Assembly: GCA_028289645.1 (NCBI GenBank)
Contig: JANQOK010000015.1
Location: forward strand, 1-64,000
Reading direction: 5' to 3'
Source of the DNA: Anderseniella sp.
Lineage (GTDB): Bacteria; Pseudomonadota; Alphaproteobacteria; Rhizobiales; Aestuariivirgaceae
DNA: 64,000 nucleotides
In this document: in pieces, positions 18,552-27,396 of the stretch
Layout of the letters: every line of letters begins with the position of its first letter
Position numbering within the stretch: the stretch's first letter is position 1
Position numbers and translations under genes: made by a program
The notes under the pieces: generated by a model
The model's input: the letters and a program-made list of their open reading frames with translations, nothing else
What the model was told of the DNA's origin: nothing
Databases searched by the model: none

Positions 18552-19733
18552 ATGATGCGCACGGTTACCGCTGCCCTGGCTCTGACCCTTTTGGCGGGTA
18601 TGAGCCTTCCCGCACATGCCAAGGTGACCAAGGGCTGCATTGCCAACATCAAGAAGACCGTCAAGCGCGCCGGCGTGAGGCCGTCGCTCGTCGACAAGGC
18701 GCTGGACGGCGCCAAGTTCAATGAGAAGGTCGTACGATTCTCACGCTCGCAACCGGAGTTCAGGACCAGGATCTGGGACTACATGGCCTTCCTGGTTGAC
18801 CCGGCCCGTATCGCCGATGGCAAGGCGAACATGAAGAAGCACGCGTCAACCCTGGCTGCGGTGGAAAAGAGGTATGGCGTCGACCGCTACATCATCGCCG
18901 CGCTTTGGGGAATTGAGAGCGACTATGGCCAGATAAGGGGCGAGTTCTTCCTGCCCCACGCCATGGCCAACCTGATTTGCGCCAATCGCAAGAGGCGCCT
19001 GTTTACCCGCCAGCTGATCGCCGGACTGAAGCTGGTGCAGAAGGGCGATGTCCGCCTCGATGACCTGTACTCGTCCTGGGCATCGGCTTTCGGCCAGACC
19101 CAGTTCATTCCCGAAACCTACCGGCGGCTCGCGGTTGATTTCGATCGCGACGGGCGCCGCGACCTGGTCAACTCCATACCGGATGCGCTTGCCTCCACCG
19201 CCAACTTCATGGTCAAGGCCGGATGGCGTTCCAATGAACCATGGGGGTTCGAGGTCAGGTTGCCGAAAGGCTATCGCGGCCCCAGCGGCCGCAAGCGCCG
19301 GGCATCCGTCCAGACCTGGGCAAAGCGCGGCCTGACCAATGTCGACGGGTCCCCGCTCAGGAGCAACTACTCGGCGGGCCTGCTGTTGCCGGCCGGCAAG
19401 TCTGGCCCGGCCTTTCTGGTCACTCGCAACTTCAATGCGCTGTACTCCTACAATGCCGCTGAATCCTATGCGCTTGCCATCGGACACCTGTCCGACCGGC
19501 TGAAAGGCAGGGGCCCGCTGGTCAAACCCTGGCCGACAAACGACCCCGGCCTCACCCGGGCCCAGCGCCTGCAACTGCAGAAACTGCTGCTGGCCGCCGG
19601 CTATGATATCGGCGAGGCCGACGGCAAAATCGGCCCGATCACCACCCGCGCCATCAAGAAAGTGCAGGCCAAGGCCGGCATGAAACCCAACGGCAGGCCG
19701 TCAATGGCAGTGCTGAAGGCACTGGGCGGCTAG
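18552..19733 (+). CDS. Lytic murein transglycosylase (MltB-like) with peptidoglycan-binding domain
   Basis: A periplasmic enzyme that cleaves peptidoglycan glycan strands with formation of 1,6-anhydromuramic ends. The signal peptide MMRTVTAALALTLLAGMSLPAHA is followed by an SLT_2 domain (residues about 25-300). The likely catalytic Glu is in ALWGIESDYGQIRGEF near residue 117, followed by FGQTQFIPETYRRLAVDFDRDG. A C-terminal PG_binding_1 module is at about 330-390. No lipobox is seen, so it is probably soluble. ATG 18552 follows CAGGAGA; the track start 18465 lies inside leuD. Confidence 0.9.
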   Translation: MMRTVTAALALTLLAGMSLPAHAKVTKGCIANIKKTVKRAGVRPSLVDKALDGAKFNEKVVRFSRSQPEFRTRIWDYMAFLVDPARIADGKANMKKHASTLAAVEKRYGVDRYIIAALWGIESDYGQIRGEFFLPHAMANLICANRKRRLFTRQLIAGLKLVQKGDVRLDDLYSSWASAFGQTQFIPETYRRLAVDFDRDGRRDLVNSIPDALASTANFMVKAGWRSNEPWGFEVRLPKGYRGPSGRKRRASVQTWAKRGLTNVDGSPLRSNYSAGLLLPAGKSGPAFLVTRNFNALYSYNAAESYALAIGHLSDRLKGRGPLVKPWPTNDPGLTRAQRLQLQKLLLAAGYDIGEADGKIGPITTRAIKKVQAKAGMKPNGRPSMAVLKALGG

Positions 19734-19751
19734 AGGATTAGCTTGGGTTCT

Positions 19752-20078
19752 GTTTATCGCTCACGCAATCAGCCGCTTGTTGGTGGTCGAACAGCTTTGT
19801 TCGCTTCGCTCAGGCCGTTCTCCGTGCCTGAAACTCTGTTGAACCTTACAATATCTCATCATTGTCACCCTCGGGCTTGTCCCGAGGGTCCACTGCAACG
19901 GTGTATGGATCCTCGGGACAAGCCCGAGGATGACAAACTGAGACGCTATCTGGACCGGAACAACGGTTTTGATGAACGCCTCCGAGGCACATAGTGCCGA
20001 GGCAAGGCCGACTGGCCGCCGCACGAAGTGCGCCCTAGCGGAGCGCAGCCGTCAGGCTGCTTGCGTGAGCGATATAAA
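19752..20078. repeat. MITE-like repeat element, copy 1
   Basis: A roughly 325-bp non-coding element bounded by inverted ends: ATCGCTCACGCAA on the left and TTGCGTGAGCGAT (20061-20073) on the right. Inside are facing palindromes CCCTCGGGCTTGTCCCGAGGG and CCTCGGGACAAGCCCGAGG, the hairpin GCACGAAGTGC and GCAGCCGTCAGGCTGC. A second copy sits at 20649-20943. A stretch of about 105 bp from GTGGTCGAACAGCTTT onward is nearly identical in both. No transposase is encoded. It fills most of the mltB-to-20154 gap. Confidence 0.88.
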
Positions 20079-20095
20079 CCAACCAACCCCACAAA

Positions 20096-20126
20096 CAAAA
20101 ACACCGCCGGAAACATCCGGCGGTGT
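20096..20126 (-). terminator. Terminator for the small secreted protein gene
   Basis: On the minus strand ACACCGCCGGA (20126-20116) pairs with TCCGGCGGTGT (20111-20101) around a 4-nt loop and is followed by TTTTG. It lies 27 bp past the stop of the 20154-20441 gene. Confidence 0.88.
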
Positions 20127-20153
20127 CTTCATTTCAATTCGCTCTGGCGTCAA

Positions 20154-20441
20154 TCAGTAGCCGCGGCGGTACATGCAACGCTCCCAGCGCCATGTGTGCC
20201 AGCCAAAGCGGCGGGCGCAGCGCCGTGCCGAACGGCGGTAGTGGCGGCCGCCGCGATAGCCATGGCCGGGATCGCCGTAATAGCCGCCATGGGCGTGGGC
20301 AGCAGCAGCAAGACCCAGGGCTGTGACCGCGCCGAAACCGAGGAAGATCTTTTCCTTCTTGGACAGGGCCTGTGCAGGTGAAGCCGATGCGGCAGCAATG
20401 GTCAGTGCGGCAATGGCGGCAATGGCGGTTTTCTTGAACAT
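20154..20441 (-). CDS. Small secreted Gly/His/Arg-rich protein
   Basis: The 95-aa product has a clear signal peptide (MFKKTAIAAIAALTIAAASASPAQA). A short hydrophobic segment (FGAVTALGLAAAAHAHGG) and a Gly/Tyr/Arg-rich tail with two cysteines (RRCARRFGWHTWRWERC) follow. It resembles the many small basic exported proteins of Rhizobiales with a GHGYRGGRHYRR type tail; the function is unknown. It is enclosed by the two copies of the MITE-like repeat. Confidence 0.75.
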   Translation of the reverse strand: MFKKTAIAAIAALTIAAASASPAQALSKKEKIFLGFGAVTALGLAAAAHAHGGYYGDPGHGYRGGRHYRRSARRCARRFGWHTWRWERCMYRRGY

Positions 20442-20648
20442 CTCTCGTCTCCTAAAGTCTCGTTATCTGTTCTTTTCTTGCCTGACGCCCCGGTGCCGGA
20501 GCGGCTGGTCTTCAAATCAACTGTCCCCAATCTAGTAGGACAGCCCTGAACCAAACCTGAGCCGGGCGTTCACATGAGGTTCATGTGGGCAGAGAGGTCT
20601 TGGGCGGAGTTATTCAGAGAGGTTTGGTTGTGAGGCAAGGAGTGTTTT
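20442..20648. other. Gap upstream of the small secreted protein
   Basis: The gap from 20442 to leuB at 21040 (598 bp) has no convincing gene. Bases 20442-20648 hold the leader of the minus-strand secreted-protein gene, with a GGAGACGAGAGATG-type ribosome site, and a short GAGGTTCATGTGGGCAGAGAGG stretch of no recognised meaning. The rest is repeat copy 2, then about 95 bp of leuB leader. Confidence 0.5.
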
Positions 20649-20943
20649 ATTCCGCTCACGCAAGCAGCCTGGCGGCTGCAGCATGTTTTGTGGTCGAACA
20701 GCTTTCTTCGCTTCGCTCAGGCCGTTCTCCGTGCCTGAAACTCTGTTGAACCTTACATTATCTCATTGTCACCCTCGGGCTTGTCCCGAGGGTGACAAAT
20801 GGAGAAGGTATCTGAACCGGAACAACGGTTTTGATAGGCCCCTCAGAGGCACGCGAGTGCCGAGGCAAGCGCGACTGCGCGCCGCACGAAGTGCGCCCCC
20901 GCGGAGCGGTTGGCGCAAGCCAACTCGCGTGAGCGATGTAACT
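20649..20943. repeat. MITE-like repeat element, copy 2
   Basis: About 295 bp. The left end is CGCTCACGCAAGCAGCC (20653 on) and the right end CGCGTGAGCGAT, with the same internal order as copy 1. Here the centre is one perfect palindrome, GTCACCCTCGGGCTTGTCCCGAGGGTGAC. Copy 1 instead has two opposed palindromes separated by TCCACTGCAACGGTGTATGGAT. The left inverted-end region carries GCAGCCTGGCGGCTGC, which copy 1 carries at its right end. It is non-coding. Confidence 0.88.
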
Positions 20944-21039
20944 AAGCCCATTCCACCGCCCTTGCCTCTTGCCAAGCCGGCCGTCACACAGTACCCAGAC
21001 GCCAGCAGTTAAATCCCCACGACAAAGGCTGAAACGATC

Positions 21040-22149
21040 ATGGCTACCCACACGCTTTTCCTTCTTCCCGGTGACGGCATTGGCCCGGAGGTTATGGGCG
21101 AAGTCCGCCGGGTCATTCAGTGGTTCCAGGACAAGGGAGTTGCCTCCTTTGAGCTGGATGAAGGACTTGTCGGCGGCGCGGCCTATGATGCGCACGGCGA
21201 AAGCATCTCCGATGCCGACATGGCAAAGGCCATGGCAGCCGACGCCATCATCTTCGGCGCTGTAGGGGGCCCCAAATGGGACACGGTCCCTTATGATCAA
21301 CGGCCGGAGGCCGGCCTATTGCGGCTGCGCAAGGATCTCGCGCTGTATGCCAATCTGCGCCCGGCCATCGTCTACCCGGCGCTGGCCGACGCGTCATCGC
21401 TGAAAAAGGAACTGGTTGAGGGCCTCGACATCCTCATCCTGCGCGAACTCACCGGCGGTGTATATTTCGGCGAGCCAAAGGAAATTACCGAACTCGGCAA
21501 TGGCCAGAAGCGGGCCGTCGATACCCAGGTTTACGAGAGCTATGAGATCGACCGCATTTCGCGCGTCGCCTTTGAACTGGCCCGCACCCGCAGCAATGCC
21601 GTGTGTTCCATGGAAAAGCGCAATGTCATGAAATCCGGTGTGCTGTGGAACGAGATCGTGACCCAGACCCACAAGGACGGCTACGAGGACGTCGAGCTGT
21701 CGCACATGCTGGCCGACGCCGGCGCCATGCAGCTGGTGCGCACGCCGAAGCAGTTCGACGTCATCCTCACCGACAACCTGTTCGGCGACATCCTGTCTGA
21801 TGTTGCTGCCATGCTGACTGGATCGCTTGGCATGCTGCCGTCGGCCTCGCTCGGTGCAGTCGACGAGAAAACCGGCCTGCGCAAGGCGCTGTACGAACCC
21901 GTACACGGTTCTGCCCCCGACATCGCCGGCCAGGGCCTGGCAAACCCCATCGCCATGATTGCATCATTTGCCATGTGTCTGCGCTATTCGTTGGGCATGG
22001 GCGAATGGGCTGGCAAGATCGAGACCGCCATTGCTTCGACCCTCGACAGGGGCCTGCGCACCGGCGACATCATGCAGGACGGCATGCAGCAAGTCGGCAC
22101 CGTCGAGATGGGCGATGCTATCCTGGCCGAATTGGAAGCACTCACTTAA
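21040..22149 (+). CDS. leuB: 3-isopropylmalate dehydrogenase
   Basis: LeuB oxidatively decarboxylates 3-isopropylmalate with NAD in leucine synthesis. The 369-aa protein starts [13 protein letters not shown], has [14 protein letters not shown] near residue 88 and [12 protein letters not shown] near 138. The metal/substrate region is [14 protein letters not shown] near 245, followed by [12 protein letters not shown] and [14 protein letters not shown], which is diagnostic for the family. AAAGG precedes the start. Its leader begins about 95 bp after repeat copy 2. Confidence 0.97.
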   Translation: MATHTLFLLPGDGIGPEVMGEVRRVIQWFQDKGVASFELDEGLVGGAAYDAHGESISDADMAKAMAADAIIFGAVGGPKWDTVPYDQRPEAGLLRLRKDLALYANLRPAIVYPALADASSLKKELVEGLDILILRELTGGVYFGEPKEITELGNGQKRAVDTQVYESYEIDRISRVAFELARTRSNAVCSMEKRNVMKSGVLWNEIVTQTHKDGYEDVELSHMLADAGAMQLVRTPKQFDVILTDNLFGDILSDVAAMLTGSLGMLPSASLGAVDEKTGLRKALYEPVHGSAPDIAGQGLANPIAMIASFAMCLRYSLGMGEWAGKIETAIASTLDRGLRTGDIMQDGMQQVGTVEMGDAILAELEALT

Positions 22150-22241
22150 GCAAACAAGACACTCTTCATTGACTGTTTGACGAAAACTGGTACAAGCCGG
22201 ATTGTCCACAACGGGACACGTCGCAAGGAAATGATCCGACC

Positions 22242-22352
22242 ATGCAGATCAGGGCACTCACCAGCTTCACCATCACCGCCGTTACCGGCGGCACAATGAC
22301 GGCTGACCTGGTCACGACGGCCAAATCCAAACCGGTCAAAACACCCACATAA
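22242..22352 (+). CDS. Possible 36-aa peptide upstream of asd
   Basis: The ORF MQIRALTSFTITAVTGGTMT... has AAGGAA 12 bp upstream and ends at TAA 22350-22352, 116 bp before the asd start. It is too short for the ORF track. It is Thr-rich and has no recognised family. It could be a real small protein, a leader peptide of asd, or chance. Confidence 0.3.
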   Translation: MQIRALTSFTITAVTGGTMTADLVTTAKSKPVKTPT

Positions 22353-22468
22353 CCTTGCGTTCACTCCCGGCCTTTCTCTCCCGTGGGAGGGTGCGCCGGA
22401 AGCCAAGACCCGAAAGGCCTCTCAAAATACATGAGGCGGGAGCAGGGTCATCCTGGAGACAAGTTCAG

Positions 22469-23509
22469 ATGAGCTACAATATCGCTATCGTTGGTGCCAC
22501 CGGCAATGTTGGCATGGAAATGATGAATATCCTCGCCGAGCGCGAGTTCCCTGTTCGCGAGGTCCACGCTATCGCCTCGCGCCGGTCCGTCGGCCGTGAA
22601 GTGTCGTTTGGCGACAAGACCCTGAAATGCCAGGATCTGGAAACGTTTGATTTCTCCAAGGTTGATTTCGTCCTGATGTCCGCCGGCGGCGAGACGTCAA
22701 AGCAGTGGTCGCCGAAGATCGGCAAGATGGGTGCGATTGTCATCGATAACTCGTCGGCCTTTCGCTATGACGCCGAAGTGCCGCTGATCGTGCCCGAGGT
22801 AAATGCCCACGCGCTCGAAGAGTACATGGCGCGCAACGACCGCAAGAACATTATTGCCAACCCCAACTGTTCGACAGCCCAGCTTGTGGTGGCCCTAAAA
22901 CCGCTGCATGACGCGGCAAAGATCAAGCGGGTGGTGGTCGCCACCTACCAGTCCGTATCCGGCGGCGGTAAGGCTGCCATGGACGAATTGTGGACCCAGA
23001 CCAAGGGCATTTTCGTTACCGATCCGCCAACGCCTGAAAAGTTCACCAAGCAGATCGCCTTCAATGTCATCCCACACATCGACGTGTTCATGGATTCCGG
23101 CGACACCAAGGAAGAATGGAAGATGGTGGCCGAGACCAAGAAGATACTCGACCCCAAAATCAAGCTGACCGCGACCTGCGTCCGGGTGCCGGTGTTTGTC
23201 GGCCACTCCGAAGCGGTCAATATAGAGTTTGAGCGCGAGATCACCGCCGATGAGGCACGCAGCATCCTGCGTGAGGCGCCGGGTCTGCTGGTAGTCGACA
23301 AGCGCGAGGACGGCGGCTATGTGACGCCGGTCGAGTGCGTCGGTGACTACGCCACCTTCGTCTCGCGCATTCGCGAAGACGCGACCATCGACAATGGCCT
23401 GAACCTGTGGTGCGTGTCTGACAATCTGCGCAAAGGGGCCGCACTGAACACCGTGCAGATTGCCGAAACCCTGGTCAATCGTGGCCTGATGCAGCAGAAA
23501 GCCGCTTAA
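22469..23509 (+). CDS. asd: Aspartate-semialdehyde dehydrogenase
   Basis: Asd reduces aspartyl phosphate to the semialdehyde, the branch point to lysine/DAP, threonine and methionine. It starts MSYNIAIVGATGNVGMEM (ATG 22469 with GGAGA upstream; the track's 22355 start is an unsupported extension), giving 346 aa. The catalytic cysteine is in NPNCSTAQ near residue 133 and the catalytic histidine in VPVFVGHSE near 246; ATYQSVSGGGKAAMDEL lies between. It supplies the DAP pathway completed by dapF and lysA in this window. Confidence 0.97.
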   Translation: MSYNIAIVGATGNVGMEMMNILAEREFPVREVHAIASRRSVGREVSFGDKTLKCQDLETFDFSKVDFVLMSAGGETSKQWSPKIGKMGAIVIDNSSAFRYDAEVPLIVPEVNAHALEEYMARNDRKNIIANPNCSTAQLVVALKPLHDAAKIKRVVVATYQSVSGGGKAAMDELWTQTKGIFVTDPPTPEKFTKQIAFNVIPHIDVFMDSGDTKEEWKMVAETKKILDPKIKLTATCVRVPVFVGHSEAVNIEFEREITADEARSILREAPGLLVVDKREDGGYVTPVECVGDYATFVSRIREDATIDNGLNLWCVSDNLRKGAALNTVQIAETLVNRGLMQQKAA

Positions 23510-23531
23510 CGTCTGGATCATGCTCCAGTCA

Positions 23532-23560
23532 CAGGCCCCGGGCACCAAACCCGGGGCCTG
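23532..23560. terminator. Hairpin between convergent asd and phoD
   Basis: CAGGCCCCGGG (23532-23542) pairs perfectly with CCCGGGGCCTG (23550-23560) around a 7-nt loop. It is followed on the plus side by AATGTTTCAT, so the T run is weak. It stands alone between two gene ends and probably terminates asd. Confidence 0.6.
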
Positions 23561-23566
23561 AATGTT

Positions 23567-25147
23567 TCATATGGCCTGCGACCGCTTCGGTTCCAGGTCC
23601 ACGGACCACAACGAGGCATCGTCTGCGTCCCGCAAGGTCACCGTCATGACCTCCGATTTGCCGTCAATCCTGACATGGCCGAAGAACTGCAGCCCGAACG
23701 ACGGCGGCAAGTTCACCTGGCCCGGTTCCGGAGCCTTGACGTACTTCACCTCCGGACCAAACGTATTGTCCAGCTTGTTGGGCCCGAAACTGCCGGCATG
23801 CAGCGGGCCGGACACAAACTCCCAGAACGGCGCGAAATCCTGGAACTGGGCCTTGTTCGGATCATAGTAATGCGCCGCAGTGTAATGAACGTCCGCTGTT
23901 AGCCAGACCGTGTTGTGAATGTCGTTCGCCTTAATGAACGACAGCACCTCGGCAATGTCGAATTCCCGGCCGCGAACCGGACCATCGCCATTTGCACCGT
24001 TCTCGAAATTGTCGCCATCGCCGACCACCAGGCCGATCGGCATGTCGGAGGCAACAACCTTCCAGGTTGCCTTCGAGGCCAGCATTTCCCGTTTCAGCCA
24101 GTCGAGTTGTTCGCGGCCCAGGAAGCTGGTATCGGCGCTGCGCTGGTCCTGGTCATTCTTCGAGTTTTTGCCTCTGTAGGTGCGCATGTCGATCATGAAG
24201 ATTTCCAGCATCGGTCCATAGGATATCTTGCGGTACACCCGATAGGGCTCGTGTGGGTTCACCGCGATTGGGTTCATCTCGTGAAAGGCCTGTGTCGCAC
24301 GGGCGGCCAGCAGGGATGCCGATTTCACCTTGTAGCGGTCGTCGGATGTCAGCATCTCGCCCGGATACCAGTTGTTTGTGACCTCGTGGTCATCCCACTG
24401 CACGAACATCGGCACTGCCGCGTTGAAAGCCCGCACGTTCTCGTCCATCAGGTTGTATTTGTACTGCCCGCGAAACTCATTGAGGGTCTCGGCGACCTTG
24501 GCTTTTTCCTCGATGGTCACCGATTTCCAGATACCCCCGTCCGGCATTTGTTTTTCCGCCGTGACCGGATTGTCGGCATAGATGGTGTCTCCGGAGTGGA
24601 TGAAGAAGTCAGGCGTATGGCCGGCCATGGTGCGGTAGGTCTTCATACCGCCGCGGTCCACATCAATGCCCCAGCCCTGCCCCGCGGTATCGCCGGACCA
24701 GACAAATGAAATGTCGCGTTTGTTCATCGGTGCGGTGCGGAACTTGCCTGTCATCGCCTGTCCGGTGGTGGAAAAGTCCGCCAAGTCTAGCAACTCGATC
24801 CTGTAGTGGATGTCCTGGTCGGACGGCAGGCCGACCAGTGGCAGCTTGCCGGCGAAGTCCGTGCCGTCGATCAGATCGAGAGGCTGAACACGCGTAGCAT
24901 TGGCAAAACTTTCCGTGGTGGACCATTCCACCATCATCCGGGCCGGCCTGTCGGCGCGTGCCCAGACGACACCGGAAGAGCCGGTGACGTCACCCGATTG
25001 CAATCCGTGGCTGATGATCGGGCGGTCCGCAGCACGGCTGATGGACGGCGCAAACAGGCAGCCGGCCGCAAAGCAGGCTGAGCCGGCTGCGCCTGTGCGC
25101 AGCACGTCGCGACGACTGAGGGAGAAACGATTGATCTTGTTGGACAT
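23567..25147 (-). CDS. phoD: PhoD-type alkaline phosphatase, Tat-exported
   Basis: A calcium/iron-dependent phosphomonoesterase or phosphodiesterase of the PhoD family. The N terminus has a twin-arginine signal (SRRDVLRTGAAGSACFAAG), so export is folded via Tat. A PhoD_N beta domain is at about 40-130 (HGLQSGDVTGSSGVVWARAD). The metallophosphatase domain shows SGDTAGQGWGID, HSGDTIYADNP, QWDDHEVTNNWYPGE and TADVHYTAAHYYDP. Length 526 is usual. No Pho box was identified in the short leader. The product may act on phosphate esters or teichoic-acid-like polymers; the substrate is not readable. Confidence 0.92.
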   Translation of the reverse strand: MSNKINRFSLSRRDVLRTGAAGSACFAAGCLFAPSISRAADRPIISHGLQSGDVTGSSGVVWARADRPARMMVEWSTTESFANATRVQPLDLIDGTDFAGKLPLVGLPSDQDIHYRIELLDLADFSTTGQAMTGKFRTAPMNKRDISFVWSGDTAGQGWGIDVDRGGMKTYRTMAGHTPDFFIHSGDTIYADNPVTAEKQMPDGGIWKSVTIEEKAKVAETLNEFRGQYKYNLMDENVRAFNAAVPMFVQWDDHEVTNNWYPGEMLTSDDRYKVKSASLLAARATQAFHEMNPIAVNPHEPYRVYRKISYGPMLEIFMIDMRTYRGKNSKNDQDQRSADTSFLGREQLDWLKREMLASKATWKVVASDMPIGLVVGDGDNFENGANGDGPVRGREFDIAEVLSFIKANDIHNTVWLTADVHYTAAHYYDPNKAQFQDFAPFWEFVSGPLHAGSFGPNKLDNTFGPEVKYVKAPEPGQVNLPPSFGLQFFGHVRIDGKSEVMTVTLRDADDASLWSVDLEPKRSQAI

Positions 25148-25252
25148 GGTTTGAGCCTCTCATGTTGAAACAGAGGGGTCAAACCTGCCGCACGATCATC
25201 TCAGTTGTTCAACCGGTCTGTGACAGGTCCATGATGACTGCATGACGCAATC

Positions 25253-27136
25253 TCATTCATACACCTGCTGCATCAGCTTCGACAGGCGTTCGGCAAACCT
25301 GGCCGCGTCCGCCGGCACCTCCCCTTCCAGGATAACCGCCTGGTCGAGCAGCAGGCTGGCCGCTTCGCTCATGTCTTCGCCCTTGCCGGCCCGTTCCGCC
25401 AGCTTGGCAATCAGCGCATGGTCGGGATTGATCTCCAGCACCGGTGCGGAGATCGACGTCTGTCCCTGCTGTTGCGCCAGGTACTTCTCCAAAGTCCGGT
25501 CAAAGCCCTGGTCGCCTGCCACGATACAGACCGGAGACGATGTCAGCCGGGTCGACTTGGCAACATCCTGAACCGCATCGCCCAGTGCCGTTTTCAGGGC
25601 CGTCACCAGGGTAGCGGTGGCGGCATCGTCTGACTTGTCCTTCTTATCCTTCTTGTCCTCGAGCGGAATCTCATCCAGGTCAGCGCCGCCCTGGGTCACC
25701 GACTTGAATTGCTTGCCGTCATAGCCAAGCGACGTGCGCACCCAGAATGCATCCACCGGATCGGTCAGCAGAAGCACTTCGATGCCGCGCGCCTTGTAGC
25801 CCTCGAGCTGCGGGCTGACTTCCGCCTTGGCCGCATCGTCGCCGGTGAGATAATAGATCCCGGTCTGGTTTTCCTTCATCCGCGACACATAGTCGGCCAG
25901 CGTCACGGTCTCCTCGCCCTCGCTGGACGTGGATCGGAACCGGCAGATGTCATAGAGCTGGTCGCGGCGCTCCATGTCCTCATAAAGGCCTTCCTTGATC
26001 ACCGGGCCGAACGCCGACCAGATGTTGGTGAACACTTCCGGCTTCTTGTCAGCGCATTTCTTGAGCTCGTTGAGCACCCGCTTGGTAACAGCCTTGCGGA
26101 TGGCGTGAACGGTCGGATTGTCCTGCAGCATCTCGCGGGAGATGTTCAACGGCATGTCCTCGCTGTCGATCACGCCGCGCACGAAGCGCAGATAGGACGG
26201 CAGCATCTCCGCCTCGTCGGTGATGAAGACCCGGCGCACATACAGTTTCTGCTTGCCCTTGCGTTCCGGATCAAACAGGTCGAATGGCTTCTCGCCGGGC
26301 ACATACAGCAGCACCGAGTACTCGTTGCGGCCCTCAGCGCGGTAGTGAATGGTCATCGCCGGGTCGCCGATGACGCCGGCCACATGACCGAAGAACTCGC
26401 GATGCTGTTCTTCGGTGACGTCCGACTTGCCCCGCGCCCAGATGGCGCTGCCGGAATTGACCTGCTCTTCGCCCAGGTAGATCGGATGACTGACATGATC
26501 GGAATAGGTCCGCACCACATACTGCAGCCGCTGATCTTCCAGAAACTCCTTGGCATCCTTGCGCAGCTTCAGCCGGATCGATGTTCCGCGTTCAGGTGCA
26601 TCGTCGCCCTTGTATTCTGAAACCGTGTAGGTGCCGGTACCGTCGGAGCTCCACACGTTGACCCGTTTTGCGCCGGCCTTGCGCGACACCACGTCGACAT
26701 GTTCGGCAATCATGAACGAGGAATAGAACCCGACGCCAAACTGGCCGATCAGGTTGACGTCCTTGTCGCCCTTCTTCTTGGCCGCGGCCTCCATCTGTTC
26801 CATGAAGGCCTGCGTGCCGGAGCGCGCGATAGTGCCCAGGTTGTCCGCCAGTTCCTTTGCATCCATGCCGATGCCGGTATCGGCGATGGTCAGCGTCTTG
26901 CTCTTCTTGTCCAGGCTGATGGTGATGCGCAGATCACCACCGGCCTGCATCAGCTTGTCGTTCTTGAGGGCTTCGTAGCGAAGCTTGTCGCAGGCGTCCG
27001 AGGCGTTGGAGATCAGTTCGCGCAGAAACACCTCTCGCTCGGAGTAGACCGAATGCACCATGAGGTGCAGGAGCTTGGCCACCTCGGCCTGGAACTGCTT
27101 TGGCTTGGCGCCTGACTGCGTTGTGCTGCTGGACAT
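25253..27136 (-). CDS. htpG: HtpG, Hsp90-family chaperone
   Basis: HtpG is a cytosolic ATP-driven dimeric chaperone. From ATG 27134-27136 (GGGAGG upstream) the protein has 627 aa; the track's 27184 start adds 16 residues with no support. The GHKL ATPase motifs are ELISNASDACDKLRYEAL near residue 35 and DTGIGM near 83. The middle domain has FDLFDPERKGKQKLYVRRVF and MPLNISREMLQ, and the C-terminal dimerisation region is present, with a Lys/Asp-rich insert KKDKKDKSDD near 500. A heat-shock-type promoter is visible upstream. Confidence 0.96.
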   Translation of the reverse strand: MSSSTTQSGAKPKQFQAEVAKLLHLMVHSVYSEREVFLRELISNASDACDKLRYEALKNDKLMQAGGDLRITISLDKKSKTLTIADTGIGMDAKELADNLGTIARSGTQAFMEQMEAAAKKKGDKDVNLIGQFGVGFYSSFMIAEHVDVVSRKAGAKRVNVWSSDGTGTYTVSEYKGDDAPERGTSIRLKLRKDAKEFLEDQRLQYVVRTYSDHVSHPIYLGEEQVNSGSAIWARGKSDVTEEQHREFFGHVAGVIGDPAMTIHYRAEGRNEYSVLLYVPGEKPFDLFDPERKGKQKLYVRRVFITDEAEMLPSYLRFVRGVIDSEDMPLNISREMLQDNPTVHAIRKAVTKRVLNELKKCADKKPEVFTNIWSAFGPVIKEGLYEDMERRDQLYDICRFRSTSSEGEETVTLADYVSRMKENQTGIYYLTGDDAAKAEVSPQLEGYKARGIEVLLLTDPVDAFWVRTSLGYDGKQFKSVTQGGADLDEIPLEDKKDKKDKSDDAATATLVTALKTALGDAVQDVAKSTRLTSSPVCIVAGDQGFDRTLEKYLAQQQGQTSISAPVLEINPDHALIAKLAERAGKGEDMSEAASLLLDQAVILEGEVPADAARFAERLSKLMQQVYE

Positions 27137-27236
27137 GTCGAACAATTGCCTCCCGGTTGAACATATCATGCCAAAGGACCGCAAGCCCGGACAGGGTTCT
27201 GGCCGGATTTGCGGAAACGATGATTCGGTGTAGCAG

Positions 27237-27266
27237 AATATTGGAATATTGCGACGTTAGATCAAG
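27237..27266 (-). promoter_or_regulatory. Probable RpoH (sigma-32) promoter of htpG
   Basis: On the minus strand CTTGAT (27266-27261) and CCAATATT (27244-27237) are separated by 16 bp. This resembles the alphaproteobacterial RpoH pattern of CTTGA in the -35 and a CC-start AT-rich -10. It lies about 100 bp before the htpG start, with a leader of about 95 nt. htpG is a classical heat-shock gene, which supports the call. Confidence 0.5.
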
Positions 27267-27289
27267 TCCGTCGCAAAACTTCCGCCGAC

Positions 27290-27319
27290 AAAAGAAAACA
27301 GCGGCACCAAAGGCGCCGC
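27290..27319 (-). terminator. Terminator-like hairpin upstream of htpG
   Basis: On the minus strand GCGGCGCC (27319-27312) pairs with GGTGCCGC (27308-27301) around TTT and is followed by TGTTTTCTTTTG. No recognised gene lies just upstream on this strand, so it may end a small transcript starting in the 27.32-27.6 kb gap. Confidence 0.6.
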
Positions 27320-27396
27320 CGGATCTTACTCACTTAGCTGACTAACACGCCCTACCGGGGCTGTAATCAAACACTACTCACAAACTCACTAACTTT
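27320..27396. other. Unassigned stretch in the htpG-DUF2794 gap
   Basis: The interval between htpG and the DUF2794 gene (27137-27668, 532 bp) has no CDS I can support. It holds, from low to high coordinate, the htpG promoter, the minus-strand terminator, this unassigned part with short ACTCAC repeats, the long inverted repeat (candidate sRNA) and about 180 bp of DUF2794 leader. Tiny minus-strand ORFs of 10-14 codons here lack good ribosome sites. Confidence 0.4.

Noticed and set aside
19743-20381. Plus- and minus-strand ORFs within repeat copy 1 (19743-19994, 19761-20024, 20028-20381)
   Set aside because: They are translations of palindromic repeat DNA or antisense of the small secreted-protein gene.
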